Assembly: GCF_009674805.1 (NCBI RefSeq)
Contig: NZ_WKKI01000023.1
Span: 1 to 58,202, forward strand
DNA from: Metabacillus lacus
GTDB lineage: Bacteria > Bacillota > Bacilli > Bacillales > Bacillaceae
Direction of reading: 5' to 3'
DNA: 58,202 nt
A model generated the notes under the pieces. That model ran no database searches, was not told where the DNA came from, and worked only from the letters and a program-made list of their open reading frames with translations. Position 1 is the first letter of the stretch, and each line of letters begins with the position of its first letter. Below are positions 41,801 through 51,723 of the stretch, piece after piece. Both the position numbers and the translations under genes were made by a program.

Positions 41801-43138
41801 ATGGTGAAAGAAAAAGATACAAGAACAGTACTAAATCGCTATTTTAAACTTGAAGAGCGGGGAACCAATATAAAAACGGAGTTTCTTGCTGCTATCACAA
41901 CCTTTCTGACCGTCAGTTATATTATCCTCGTAAACCCGATCATCCTTTCAGAGGCTGGCATTCCAAAAGAAGCTGCTCTTGCTGCTACTATTCTTGCCAT
42001 TGCAGTCAGCAGCATAATAATGGGACTTTGGGCTAATTTGCCGATTGTGGTTGGGCCAGGCATGGGATTGAATGCCTTCTTTACCTATACAGTTGTACTT
42101 GGGCAGGGACTTAGCTGGGAAACAGCGCTAGGGGCAGTATTTATTTCAGGATTTGTTTTTTTCATTCTTTCAATAACCGGAGTAAGCTCAATGGTTGTTG
42201 ATGCCATACCTAAAACACTGAAAGCATCGATTACTGCGGGCATCGGTTTGTTTATTGCTTTTGTTGGATTGAGAAATGGAGGCATTATTGTTTCAGATCC
42301 CTCTACATTTGTTACTTTAGGGAATATCGCTGACACCGGGACGCTCCTGGCTATAGGCGGGCTTATTGTGGCAGCAGCCCTTACAGTATTGAATGTTAGA
42401 GGAGCGCTGATCATCAGCATTCTCTCCGTAACGGGCATTTCCATGCTGATTGGATATTCTCCGTTTCCGACCGGTTTTGAGCAGGTATTCAGTTTGAACA
42501 TACCAACAATTCAACTTACCTTTGCTGAGATGGATCTGAGAGCAGCCATTGCATATGGCATTTTTTCTGTCATATTTTCGTTCACCATTGTAGAGCTGTT
42601 TGATACTCTGGCAACCTTAATTGGTTTAACAAAAAAGGCGAATCTTACCGGGGAAGACGGCAAAGTTCCGCATATGAAAAGGGCTCTAACGACTGGGGCT
42701 TTAGGAACGATGATCAGCGCCTTGTTCGGAAGCACAGCTATGAATACGTATATCGAAAACGCAACTGGAATTGCAGAAGGCGGGAGAACAGGATTAAAGG
42801 CGATTTTCGCAGCTTTATTATTTTTGCTGACATTGTTTATTGCACCGTTTATTCAATTTATTCCTGATGCAGCCACGGCTCCTGTTCTAATTTTGATTGG
42901 TGCATTTATGATGACTGAACTGAAGGAAATCAATTTTGGTAACTTAACAGAGCTTCTTCCTGCGTTTCTTACCATCATTATGATGCCTCTAACCTTCAGT
43001 ATTGCTGAAGGAGTGGCTTTTGGATTTATTTCATATACAATACTGAAGCTGCTTACACGGCAGACAAAAGACCTGCATTGGTTGATGTACATCATTGCAG
43101 GTGCATTTATCTTGAATTTTTATATGATGGCCCATTAA
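41801..43138 (+). CDS. AzgA-type purine permease (NCS2 family)
   Basis: A 445-residue membrane protein with about thirteen spans. FLAAITTFLTVSYIILVNP, VVGPGMGLNAFFTYTVV and FSFTIVELFDTLATLIGL are signatures of the AzgA-like branch (PbuG, PbuO), which imports hypoxanthine, guanine or adenine. GTGGAGGC precedes ATG 41801. The short 75-nt leader leaves no room for a purine riboswitch, and none is visible. Which purine it carries is not decided by sequence. Confidence 0.9.
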   Translation: MVKEKDTRTVLNRYFKLEERGTNIKTEFLAAITTFLTVSYIILVNPIILSEAGIPKEAALAATILAIAVSSIIMGLWANLPIVVGPGMGLNAFFTYTVVLGQGLSWETALGAVFISGFVFFILSITGVSSMVVDAIPKTLKASITAGIGLFIAFVGLRNGGIIVSDPSTFVTLGNIADTGTLLAIGGLIVAAALTVLNVRGALIISILSVTGISMLIGYSPFPTGFEQVFSLNIPTIQLTFAEMDLRAAIAYGIFSVIFSFTIVELFDTLATLIGLTKKANLTGEDGKVPHMKRALTTGALGTMISALFGSTAMNTYIENATGIAEGGRTGLKAIFAALLFLLTLFIAPFIQFIPDAATAPVLILIGAFMMTELKEINFGNLTELLPAFLTIIMMPLTFSIAEGVAFGFISYTILKLLTRQTKDLHWLMYIIAGAFILNFYMMAH

Positions 43139-43140
43139 TA

Positions 43141-43166
43141 AAAAAGGATCTTATGGTCCTTTTTTT
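43141..43166 (+). terminator. Purine permease terminator
   Basis: AAAAAGGA (43141-43148) and TCCTTTTT (43157-43164), loop closed by weaker pairs, starting 2 nt after the stop codon. Confidence 0.65.
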
Positions 43167-43397
43167 CTTATTGTAGCAGTCAAAAGAGAGGAATAATCAA
43201 ATCTAGTATGAAATTGAGCAGCTAAAATGAATTTCTCATACAGTAGATAACTTTCTCTTTTGTTAAGGCTGGTGTAAACTATATCCGGAGAAGTGAATGC
43301 AGCTGCAAAACTTCTCATGCTCTTAGTCACATTTTAGCAGTATGTCGTGCTGATGACTAAAATATTGGGAACAAACAATAAGATAGAGGGATGTTAC

Positions 43398-45542
43398 ATG
43401 ATATTAATCATTGCGGAAAAGCCTGATCAAGGCAAAACGCTTAGCTCACCATTTAAAAATTCTAAAAAAGACGGATATATAGAAATTGAGCCCAATCATC
43501 TTTTTCCAGAAGGAGCATATTGTACCTGGGCCATTGGACATCTCACTTCCCTGTCTGCTCCAGAAGCCTATCACCCTCAATGGAAAAAGTGGACTCTTGC
43601 CAGTTTGCCGATACTTCCAGAAAAATTTCAATACGAAGTGACTAAGTCAAAATACAAGCAATTTCAAGTGATCAAAACATTGTTAAAAAAACCTGAGGTT
43701 ACCCAGATTATTCATGCAGGCGATGCCGGAAGAGAAGGGGAATTAATTATCCGGAATATTATCCAGCTTTCAGGTGTTCGGAAGCCAATGAAAAGGCTGT
43801 GGATTTCTTCTCTAACGCCAAAAGCAATACTACAGGGATTTCAAAATCTGAAGAGGGATGAAGATACACTTCATCTTTATTATGAGGCGTATTCACGTGC
43901 TTGCGCAGACTGGCTTGTTGGAATGAACGCCTCCCGTGTCTACAGCATCCTGTTGAAGCAGCAGGGGATGAATGATGTATTTTCTGCAGGACGTGTGCAA
44001 ACTCCTACTCTAGCCCTTATAGTCAACAGAGAAAATGAGATAGATAACTTCAAAGCTGAAACTTTTTGGGAAGTTCTTGCCCATTTCGATATGGATGGAA
44101 AGGTGTACAGCGGAAAATGGTCTCAAAACGGTGAGTCTCGAATTAAAGATGCTGAGCTGGCTGAAAAAATAGCTGCGTTCTGCAGAAATAAACATGCCCA
44201 GGTAAAGCATATTGAAAAGGAACGAAAAGAATATCAGCCGCCACTGCTGTTTAATCTTTCTTCACTTCAGGCTGCTGCCAACCAGGCATTTAAATATTCT
44301 CCAAAAAAGACACTGGATATTGCCCAATCACTATATCAAAAGGGTATCATCTCTTACCCACGATCTGATTCAAATTATGTCGGCAAAGGAGAAGCAGAAG
44401 CTTTTCCGGCCATTTTAAAAAAATTGTCTGCTTTTAATGCATACAGTGATTTGCTGCCCGCGCCTAATTCGATCTTACATAACAGGCGTTTTGTTAATGA
44501 AAGCAAAGTTACTGATCACTATGCCATCATTCCAACAGAACAAGTAAGAGATCCTGAGAAACTGAATAGTGACGAGAATAAAATTTATGACATGATTATT
44601 AGAAGGCTGATCAGTGCCCATTATGAATCTGCTATCTTTGATTACTCTACTTTAACAACAATCGTGGAACAAAGGGCTGAGTTTATCACAAAAGGAAAGC
44701 AGCAAATACGCGAAGGGTGGCGGAAAGTCATCTACATAAATAAAGAAGACGATGATGTGCTGCTTCCTGCAGTTGCTGAAAAAGATGAGGGCTATGTCAG
44801 CGGCGTGCAAACTAAAGAAGGGAAAACTCAGCCCCCTAAACGTTATACAGAAGGCCAGCTGATTACATTAATGAAAACTGCCGGAAAACATCTTGATAAT
44901 GAAGAACTGGAAAAAGTGCTGAGTAAAACGGAGGGACTTGGGACGGAAGCAACACGTGCAGGAATCATTACTATGCTGAAGGACCGCAAATATATTCAAG
45001 TTGTAAAAAATACAGTCTATCCTACTGATAAAGGCAAGGTGCTTATAAAAGCAATCGGCAGTCAGATATTATCTTCGCCGGAGATGACTGCAAAGTGGGA
45101 GCAGAGACTGGCAGAAATAGGGGAGGGAAAGGCATCACCAGCTGCTTTTATGGAACAAACGAAAAAACTTTCCGAAAAAATTGTTTCAGACGCACTCAGC
45201 CTGCAATCAAGCTGGGATTTTAAAGGCATGGATACGGAAGGCATACAGAGGACAACAACTAAGTACAGCATGGGAAAAAAAGCGGGAGCATGTGTGAAGT
45301 GCGGAGGCAGCATGGTGGACAAGGGAGATTTTTATGGCTGCAGCAATTATAAAAGCAGCAAATGCAGCTTTACGATTTCAAAGCTCCTTCTTGGAAAAAA
45401 AATCTCTCTTGCCAATGCCGGAAAATTGTTGAAGGGAGAACAGACAAACCTTATCAAAGGCTTTAAAAAAGATACTAAAACGTTTGACGCCCGTCTTCAG
45501 CTGGAAGATGGAAAACTGAAATTTATTTTTCCGAATTCTTAA
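43398..45542 (+). CDS. topB: DNA topoisomerase III
   Basis: A 714-residue type IA topoisomerase. The Toprim part begins MILIIAEKPDQGKTL and contains HAGDAGREGELI; the active-site Tyr lies in GIISYPRSDSNY (about 310), and GLGTEATRAGI follows. A C-terminal zinc-like module has CVKCGGSMVD and CSNY with further Cys, but fewer than in E. coli TopA. It relaxes and decatenates single-stranded crossings. ATG 43398 follows AGAGGG; the frame is open back to 43347 without a site. It is a single gene. Confidence 0.93.
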   Translation: MILIIAEKPDQGKTLSSPFKNSKKDGYIEIEPNHLFPEGAYCTWAIGHLTSLSAPEAYHPQWKKWTLASLPILPEKFQYEVTKSKYKQFQVIKTLLKKPEVTQIIHAGDAGREGELIIRNIIQLSGVRKPMKRLWISSLTPKAILQGFQNLKRDEDTLHLYYEAYSRACADWLVGMNASRVYSILLKQQGMNDVFSAGRVQTPTLALIVNRENEIDNFKAETFWEVLAHFDMDGKVYSGKWSQNGESRIKDAELAEKIAAFCRNKHAQVKHIEKERKEYQPPLLFNLSSLQAAANQAFKYSPKKTLDIAQSLYQKGIISYPRSDSNYVGKGEAEAFPAILKKLSAFNAYSDLLPAPNSILHNRRFVNESKVTDHYAIIPTEQVRDPEKLNSDENKIYDMIIRRLISAHYESAIFDYSTLTTIVEQRAEFITKGKQQIREGWRKVIYINKEDDDVLLPAVAEKDEGYVSGVQTKEGKTQPPKRYTEGQLITLMKTAGKHLDNEELEKVLSKTEGLGTEATRAGIITMLKDRKYIQVVKNTVYPTDKGKVLIKAIGSQILSSPEMTAKWEQRLAEIGEGKASPAAFMEQTKKLSEKIVSDALSLQSSWDFKGMDTEGIQRTTTKYSMGKKAGACVKCGGSMVDKGDFYGCSNYKSSKCSFTISKLLLGKKISLANAGKLLKGEQTNLIKGFKKDTKTFDARLQLEDGKLKFIFPNS

Positions 45543-45616
45543 TATAATTTCGAGTGGCGAAATAATCTTCATAGTGTTATAGTTTAGGCAATAGCTTTGA
45601 AATGGAGAAAAAATAC

Positions 45617-46819
45617 ATGTGGAAAAATAAAAATGTGTGGATTATTTTGATTGGAGAGTTAATTGCAGGGCTGGGTCTCTGGATGGGGATCATCGGGAAT
45701 TTGGAATTTATGCAGCAATATGTCCCTTCCGATTTCTTTAAGTCACTGATTTTATTTGCTGGACTTTTAGCCGGGGTGATGGCGGGACCGCTTGCAGGAA
45801 GATTAATAGATTCACATTCTAAAAAGAAAATTCTTATCTATTCAGGAATTGGAAGAGTGCTTGCTGTCGGATTTATGTTTATGGCCATTCATTTTGAATC
45901 AATCCTGTACATGGTGCTTTTTATGGTGGGAATTCAGGTGGCAGCTGCGTTTTACTTTCCTGCACTTCAAGCTGTTATTCCGCTGATTGTGAAGGATGAA
46001 GAGCTGATTCAGATGAATGGAATTCACATGAATGTTGCAACTCTCTCTCGAATTATCGGGACAGCCCTAGCCGGAGCGTTGCTTGTAGTTGTCAGTATCC
46101 AATACTTGTATGCTGCATCTGTTTTAGCGTACCTGCTTTTGCTTTACACCACCTTTCTGCTGGATTTTAAGGAAGAGAAACGCGAGGGAGGCAAGGGATC
46201 TAAAAGCGGCAGTTTTAAAGAAGTACTGCCTGTCCTTAAAGAAACTCCAATTGCACTAACAGCTCTTGTACTATCAATTATTCCACTATTGTTTATCGGT
46301 GGCTTCAATTTAATGGTAATCAATATCAGTGAACTGCAGGACTCCACATCTATCAAGGGGCTTCTCTATACTGTTGAGGGAGTATCCTTTATGATTGGTG
46401 CATTTTTTGTTAAAAAAATCACTAACCTTTTTCAGCCTGTGAAACTGATGTTTATATTTACCTTTTTGATATCACTTGCTCATTTGTCCCTGTATTTCTC
46501 AGATATTCAGGCACTATCACTGATTTCCTTTGGGGTGTTCGGACTGGGCGTCGGTTGTTTCTTTCCTATTGCCTCTACTATTTTCCAAACCAAGATTGCT
46601 AAAGAGTATCATGGTCGCTTTTTCTCTTTCAGAAACATGTTCGATAGGATATTTTTCCAAATTGTCTTATTAGGAACCGGTTTATTTCTTGATACAATAG
46701 GTTTGAAGCATATGGTGCTGATCTTTGGAGCTTTATCGATGATCCTTGTCCTTGTTTATGGCTATAGACATTTTGGGGACAAGGCGGATATTGATTATAA
46801 CAAAGCTGTGAGCAAATAA
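45617..46819 (+). CDS. MFS transporter
   Basis: A 400-residue protein with twelve hydrophobic spans. The loop AGRLIDSHSKKKILI after span 2 is the MFS motif A region, and the central loop LDFKEEKREGGKGSKSG separates two six-span halves. It resembles MFS drug or macrolide-type exporters, but no substrate can be named. ATG 45617 is seven bases after GGAGAA; ATG 45602 includes that site. A terminator follows. Confidence 0.82.
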   Translation: MWKNKNVWIILIGELIAGLGLWMGIIGNLEFMQQYVPSDFFKSLILFAGLLAGVMAGPLAGRLIDSHSKKKILIYSGIGRVLAVGFMFMAIHFESILYMVLFMVGIQVAAAFYFPALQAVIPLIVKDEELIQMNGIHMNVATLSRIIGTALAGALLVVVSIQYLYAASVLAYLLLLYTTFLLDFKEEKREGGKGSKSGSFKEVLPVLKETPIALTALVLSIIPLLFIGGFNLMVINISELQDSTSIKGLLYTVEGVSFMIGAFFVKKITNLFQPVKLMFIFTFLISLAHLSLYFSDIQALSLISFGVFGLGVGCFFPIASTIFQTKIAKEYHGRFFSFRNMFDRIFFQIVLLGTGLFLDTIGLKHMVLIFGALSMILVLVYGYRHFGDKADIDYNKAVSK

Positions 46820-46834
46820 AGCATCTTTTGCTAA

Positions 46835-46866
46835 ACACACCCAGGGAAACACGGGTGTGTTTTTGT
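46835..46866 (+). terminator. MFS gene terminator
   Basis: ACACACCC (46835-46842) and GGGTGTGT (46853-46860) with five T after. Confidence 0.85.
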
Positions 46867-47016
46867 TTTATCCCTATTATAAGAAACAGAAATAACTGTG
46901 AAGAAGGGCAAAAAGAAAGAGTTGGGCAAAAATTTTGTAAGTTTTTAAAGAAATAGGTAGTCTGCTGTCTGTAATTCTATTAAAATAAAAACAAGGTTAT
47001 ATTAGGGAGGGAAGAA

Positions 47017-48105
47017 ATGGCTAAAAAAATCATGGGCTTGTCTGCTACAGCTATTGTAGGTTCTGCTCTTTTTGCTACAGCTGCTCTTGCAGATGAAGTG
47101 GAAGTAAAAAAGGGAGATTCATTGTGGAAGCTCTCACAGGAATACAATACAACAGTGCAAGCAATAAAACAGGTAAATCATTTATCGGGTGACACAATTT
47201 TTGCCGGGCAGGTTCTTCAGATTCCAGGCGGTTCCAGGGTAACAGCTCAGCCGGCAACTGTATCGCCAGCATCATCAGCAGGCGCATCTGCTGAAAAGGT
47301 ATATACTGTACAAGCAGGAGATTCACTTTGGCTTATTGCAAGAAATAATGGTACCTCAGTGAATGATATTAAGAGTTTAAACCAATTATCCGGCGATATG
47401 ATTTTGATTGGCCAAAAACTTAAATTAAGTTCAGTGCAGCAGCCGCCTGCAAGCTCCAATGCTCCACAGGCGCCAGTACCGCAACCTCTTCAAAATACAG
47501 CGCCAGTTCAAAATACCGGCCAGTCTCAAACTACATATACAGTAAAACTTGGAGATTCACTATGGAGCATCGCAAACGGTAATGGAATAACTATATCAGA
47601 ATTAAAACTGGTGAATAACTTAAAAAGTGATGTCATTTATCCTGGGCAAGTGTTAACAATTACAGGAGGCACTGTGAAAAACATATCAACATCACCTTCA
47701 ACAGCGCCGGTTACTTCACCTCCACCTGTCAATAGTGCTGTAAGCAGTAAAGTGGACATAATGGTAGCGGAAGCCACTTCTTTAATAGGCGTTCCTTATC
47801 GCTGGGCGGGAAATACACCAGCAGGATTTGATTGCAGCGGTTTTGTTTATTACATTATGAATAAAGTTACTTCTATATCAAGACTAAGCGCAGCAGGCTA
47901 TCACAGCGTAATGAGTTCTGTCTCAGAACCAGCAAGGGGAGATTTTGTCTTCTTTACTACTTATCAGGCAGGCCCGTCACATATGGGTCTTTATTTAGGG
48001 AATGGAGAATTTATCCATGCCAGCGGCTCAGCCGGTATTACCATTTCTAGTTTGAATAACTCCTATTGGAAACAAAGATACCTTGGTGCAAAAAGGTATT
48101 TTTAA
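47017..48105 (+). CDS. cwlS: LysM/NlpC-P60 peptidoglycan hydrolase, CwlS-like
   Basis: A 362-residue secreted endopeptidase. A signal peptide (cleavage after ALA-DE near residue 26) is followed by three LysM domains (about 27-70, 94-138 and 173-216; each with GDSLW and a closing I-GQ-L), Pro/Ser/Gln-rich linkers, and a C-terminal NlpC/P60 domain with Cys in FDCSGFVY and His in SHMGLYLGNG. It should cut D-Glu-DAP bonds in peptidoglycan, as CwlS (YojL), LytE and LytF do at cell separation. GGGAGGG precedes ATG 47017. CwlS has four LysM domains as I recall, so this one is slightly shorter. Confidence 0.85.
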   Translation: MAKKIMGLSATAIVGSALFATAALADEVEVKKGDSLWKLSQEYNTTVQAIKQVNHLSGDTIFAGQVLQIPGGSRVTAQPATVSPASSAGASAEKVYTVQAGDSLWLIARNNGTSVNDIKSLNQLSGDMILIGQKLKLSSVQQPPASSNAPQAPVPQPLQNTAPVQNTGQSQTTYTVKLGDSLWSIANGNGITISELKLVNNLKSDVIYPGQVLTITGGTVKNISTSPSTAPVTSPPPVNSAVSSKVDIMVAEATSLIGVPYRWAGNTPAGFDCSGFVYYIMNKVTSISRLSAAGYHSVMSSVSEPARGDFVFFTTYQAGPSHMGLYLGNGEFIHASGSAGITISSLNNSYWKQRYLGAKRYF

Positions 48106-48106
48106 C

Positions 48107-48136
48107 AAAAAAAAGAGCCAGTTGGCTCTTTTTTTT
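48107..48136. terminator. Bidirectional terminator after cwlS
   Basis: AAAAGAGCCA, loop GT, TGGCTCTTTT with A and T runs on both sides; shared with the convergent SEDS genes. Confidence 0.85.
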
Positions 48137-48175
48137 GTTTACTGGTAAGCTTCATGCTTAAAGAGATGTGTCAGC

Positions 48176-49321
48176 TTATGCCATGGCTCTATTTCTGCTG
48201 TTTTTCGAAGCTATTCCAAGTTGGAGCAGCAGACCTGCTATCAGCATGGAGACGAGAAGGGAGGAGCCTCCATAACTCACGAATGGAAGTGTGATCCCCG
48301 TTATAGGTAGCATTCCGCTGACAGCACCCAAATTCACTATCGCCTGAATGGTCAGCTGAAAAGTCAAACCTATGGTAAGTAATTTTTGGAAAGGATCTTT
48401 AAGAGAAAGTGTGATGATCATTCCTCTCCATAGTATCAAGGCGAAGAAAATGATGACGGCCAAAATACCAATCATTCCAAGTTCTTCAGCTATAACAGCC
48501 ATAATAAAATCCGTGTGGGCTTCAGGCAGGTAGCCGTATTTTTGATAGCTCATTCCAAGCCCCTTTCCGGTCAATCCCCCGGAATGGATTGCAAAATACG
48601 AGTTGATCAGCTGATAGCCGCTTCCTTGCGGATCATCAAAAGGATCCAAAAACGACACGACACGGCGAATCCGGTACTCTTCAGAAAATGCAAATAGAAC
48701 AATTGTCGCCCCAACAGCACTGCCCAACAGTAATAAATGCTTTAATTTCGCTCCTGAACAAAACAGCATCAGGGAACATACCAGCAAAATACTTGTGGCA
48801 GTTCCAAGATCAGGCTGCAGCAAAATCAGGCAAAAAACGAAAAAGAGCAGTACCAGCGGAGGCATAATTCCTTTTAAAAACTGATCGATATACTTCTGTT
48901 TCTTTGCATACACACTTGCAAAGTAAAATATCATTGTTACTTTTGCAATTTCCGAAGGCTGAAATAGCAGCGGGCCAATGCCAATCCATCTTGTTGAGTA
49001 ATTTCGTTCCACCCCCAGTCCTGGAATCAATACCAGGAGCAAAAGAAAAATGGTCACAAGCACCAGAATTTTATCAAATCTTTTAAATAGTTTAATAGGA
49101 AAAATCAGCCCAAAGAGAAAGGGGACGATTCCAATGATAAGCCATAGGAGCTGCCTGTGAAAAAAGTGATGCGGATTATCAAAATACTGTACAGAAATAT
49201 AGGTGCTGGAACTGTAAACCATTAGTATTCCAAGCATTGCAAGACCCGCAAAGGAACTCAACAGTATCAGATCTATTGATTTCACCCAATGTATTAATCT
49301 GTTCTTCAATCCAGAATTCAT
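48176..49321 (-). CDS. SEDS family glycosyltransferase/flippase-like protein (FtsW type)
   Basis: A 381-residue protein with ten spans. STRWIGIGPLLFQPSEIAK, LLQPDLGTATSI, GYLPEAHTDFIMAVIAEELG and LPFVSYGGSSLL are hallmarks of the FtsW/RodA/SpoVE family, which polymerises lipid II glycan strands with a class B penicillin-binding protein. The start, ATG at 49321, overlaps the stop of the other SEDS gene by 4 nt, so they are coupled. No penicillin-binding protein gene lies nearby. Which of division, elongation or spore cortex it serves is not clear. Confidence 0.85.
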   Translation of the reverse strand: MNSGLKNRLIHWVKSIDLILLSSFAGLAMLGILMVYSSSTYISVQYFDNPHHFFHRQLLWLIIGIVPFLFGLIFPIKLFKRFDKILVLVTIFLLLLVLIPGLGVERNYSTRWIGIGPLLFQPSEIAKVTMIFYFASVYAKKQKYIDQFLKGIMPPLVLLFFVFCLILLQPDLGTATSILLVCSLMLFCSGAKLKHLLLLGSAVGATIVLFAFSEEYRIRRVVSFLDPFDDPQGSGYQLINSYFAIHSGGLTGKGLGMSYQKYGYLPEAHTDFIMAVIAEELGMIGILAVIIFFALILWRGMIITLSLKDPFQKLLTIGLTFQLTIQAIVNLGAVSGMLPITGITLPFVSYGGSSLLVSMLIAGLLLQLGIASKNSRNRAMA

Positions 49322-50496
49322 GATTCATCAGCCTCAAACATATATTTTCTAGTTCTGAATTTAACATTCATGACGATACCAAGCGCAATCATATTTGTCA
49401 AAAGTGCACTTCCTCCGTAACTGATGAAAGGAAGGGCAAGACCTGTAATTGGCATTAATCCAATTGTCATTCCTACATTCTGGAAAATTTGGAAAGCCAG
49501 CAGGCCGATCACACCTCCAACCAAATATGTTCCGAATAAAGAATGAGATTCTATTGCGATAATCACCATGCGGTAAATCAGGATAAAGTAGATACTAAGC
49601 AGTAATGCAGAACCAAAAAAGCCGAATTCCTCTCCAATTACAGAGAAGATAAAATCCGTATGTACCTCAGGAATTCTTCCGCTTTGAGTCTGTATACCCT
49701 GATTTAATCCTGCACCTGTCAGCTGTCCTGATCCAATGCCGCTCAGCGCCTGTGTCAGCTGATAGCCATATGAGGATGCATATTCATGGGGACTGAGCCA
49801 GCCATAAATTCTTTCCAGCTGATGCGGTTTAATTACTTTGCTGAACAGATCAAAATAGTACTGATGCAGAAAGATTAAGAGCCCCAGAAGAAAACTGCCG
49901 AGAATGGCAAGCAGACCAATCATTTTAAAAGATACACCGGAAATCACAATGATAGTAGCCATAATTGCCAGAACAACCAAAGCAGTCCCAAGATCAGGCT
50001 GCTGCAGAATGAACATAAAAGGAAGCAATGATACAATGCCAACTTTTAACACTACCGGAATACTTTGCTGAAAGCTGTAGCTTTTAAACACACCTGAACT
50101 ATGTTTTGACACCAAAACTGCGAGCAAAACAAGCAGGAAAATCTTCATAAATTCAGAGGGCTGAATCAGTATGCTGCCAAACTGCAGCCATCTTTGGGAA
50201 CCATTTCTGGTTACACCAAACAGATGGACTAGAATTATTAACAGCAGGCCGGCAATATACATCGGCCATGCAAGATGTTCCAGAATGTCATAGTCAAAAA
50301 ACATAATAGCTGCAATCAGAAGGGACCCAATAGCAAACCAGATCAGCTGTCTTTTTAAATAATAGTACGGATCTCCTGACTCATATTGGCCTGAGCCGCT
50401 ATACACAGCAACCAGGCTGAAAATTACCAGCAAAATAAAGGAAAACATCATTATCCAATCAAAACGTTCTTGTCTCTCAATCAACCTTCTCACCAA
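49318..50496 (-). CDS. SEDS family protein (RodA type)
   Basis: A 392-residue protein with ten spans: GSQRWLQFGSILIQPSEFMK, LQQPDLGTALVV, GRIPEVHTDFIFSVIGEEFG and LPFISYGGSALL are the SEDS motifs. It is more like RodA than its neighbour. The start is uncertain: TTG 50496 or GTG 50493, without a good ribosome binding site. It is the first gene of a two-gene operon whose promoter was not found in the 336-nt gap to yojN. Confidence 0.83.
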   Translation of the reverse strand: MVRRLIERQERFDWIMMFSFILLVIFSLVAVYSGSGQYESGDPYYYLKRQLIWFAIGSLLIAAIMFFDYDILEHLAWPMYIAGLLLIILVHLFGVTRNGSQRWLQFGSILIQPSEFMKIFLLVLLAVLVSKHSSGVFKSYSFQQSIPVVLKVGIVSLLPFMFILQQPDLGTALVVLAIMATIIVISGVSFKMIGLLAILGSFLLGLLIFLHQYYFDLFSKVIKPHQLERIYGWLSPHEYASSYGYQLTQALSGIGSGQLTGAGLNQGIQTQSGRIPEVHTDFIFSVIGEEFGFFGSALLLSIYFILIYRMVIIAIESHSLFGTYLVGGVIGLLAFQIFQNVGMTIGLMPITGLALPFISYGGSALLTNMIALGIVMNVKFRTRKYMFEADES

Positions 50497-50553
50497 ATTT
50501 CGAGTTCTCTAGACCTTCATCATACTAAAAAAAGAAAAGCCCCAACATGGAGT

Positions 50554-50567
50554 TCACAATATTGTCA
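50554..50567. promoter_or_regulatory. Palindrome in the SEDS-yojN intergenic region
   Basis: TCACAATATTGTCA contains the perfect 10-bp palindrome ACAATATTGT. It lies 58 nt upstream of the RodA-type gene. It could be an operator, but the protein is unknown and the surrounding DNA is AT-rich. Confidence 0.3.
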
Positions 50568-50769
50568 CACGAAGATCTTTAAATATCAACTAATAAACTT
50601 AGAGCCTTCTCACAACACATTGAACTATATAGATACGAACAATTTAATGTTTTTTGACTTAGGATGACATGGATATTTCAGTTTTTTGCGTCTTACAGTG
50701 AATAACTGAAGTGATTTGCTGAAAGACTGTATTTCTAAAAGTAATGACATATCAAAACAGCCTTTTATT

Positions 50770-50797
50770 TTGGCTGCAACCTTTTTTCTAGTATAAT
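50770..50797 (+). promoter_or_regulatory. Sigma-A promoter for yojN-yojO
   Basis: TTGGCT (50770-50775), 16-nt spacer, perfect TATAAT (50792-50797), 35 nt before the yojN start. Confidence 0.55.
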
Positions 50798-50832
50798 TTA
50801 AAATGGATGACACATATAGAGAGGATTACAAA

Positions 50833-51714
50833 ATGAATAAACTATCACTACAGCTTCCTCAGGAAGTATTAAATATAATAAACGCGAGAAAAAAACAATA
50901 CAGCCCCGAAGATGCGGCTCTAATCGGCGAGAAAGGTTTCACGCCGGCTGACACTCATATTCTTTTCGATGCAGTTGTGGCGCTTGCTCTTGGTAAAAAC
51001 GTATTATTAAAAGGTCCGACCGGATCAGGAAAAACGAAGCTTGCTGAACTTCTATCGAATTTGTTCTCTCAGCCTATGCACAGTATCAACTGCTCTGTTG
51101 ACCTGGATGCTGAAGCTCTTCTTGGCTACAAAACACTAGAGCATCAGAACGGAGCAGCAGCTATTGCTTTTGTTCCTGGGCCAGTTGTAAAGGCGATGCA
51201 GAAGGGGCACTTGCTTTATATAGATGAAATCAATATGGCAAAACCGGAAACCCTTCCTGTATTAAATGGTGTTTTGGATTATCGTAAAACCATTACCAAT
51301 CCTTTCACAGGAGATGTTGTGAAAGCAGCTGACGGATTTGGTGTGATTGCTGCAATAAATGAGGGTTATGTAGGGACTGTTCCTTTGAATGAAGCGTTAA
51401 AGAACAGGTTTGTGGTCATTGATGTTCCTTATATTCAAGGTGAACAGCTGAAAAGTGTACTAACTGCACAATCAAGTCTTTCTGAGGATAAAACAGTCAG
51501 TTCATTTGTAGCCTTTTCCGCAGATTTGCTTGCAGCAGTGCAAAATGGGCAAATTTCTGAAGAGGCGGCATCTATCAGAGCGCTGCTGGACACTTGTGAT
51601 CTCTCGCAGTATCTCCCTCCGTTAAGGGCAATAGAGAGAGGAATCGTGGACAAACTCGAAGATGAAAGGGAAAAAGCAGCTATTAGAAATATAGCTGAAA
51701 CCCTTTTTGAATGA
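50833..51714 (+). CDS. yojN: MoxR-family AAA+ ATPase (YojN)
   Basis: A 293-residue cytoplasmic ATPase. Walker A GPTGSGKT (about 60-67), Walker B LLYIDEIN (about 127-134) and sensor 1 AAINEG are visible; the segment [14 protein letters not shown] is MoxR-like. MoxR ATPases act as chaperones for metal-enzyme or complex assembly together with a VWA protein, here YojO. ATG 50833 follows GAGAGGA; an in-frame ATG at 50803 has no site. It is 9 nt upstream of yojO. Confidence 0.87.
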   Translation: MNKLSLQLPQEVLNIINARKKQYSPEDAALIGEKGFTPADTHILFDAVVALALGKNVLLKGPTGSGKTKLAELLSNLFSQPMHSINCSVDLDAEALLGYKTLEHQNGAAAIAFVPGPVVKAMQKGHLLYIDEINMAKPETLPVLNGVLDYRKTITNPFTGDVVKAADGFGVIAAINEGYVGTVPLNEALKNRFVVIDVPYIQGEQLKSVLTAQSSLSEDKTVSSFVAFSADLLAAVQNGQISEEAASIRALLDTCDLSQYLPPLRAIERGIVDKLEDEREKAAIRNIAETLFE

Positions 51715-51723
51715 GGAAACTCT

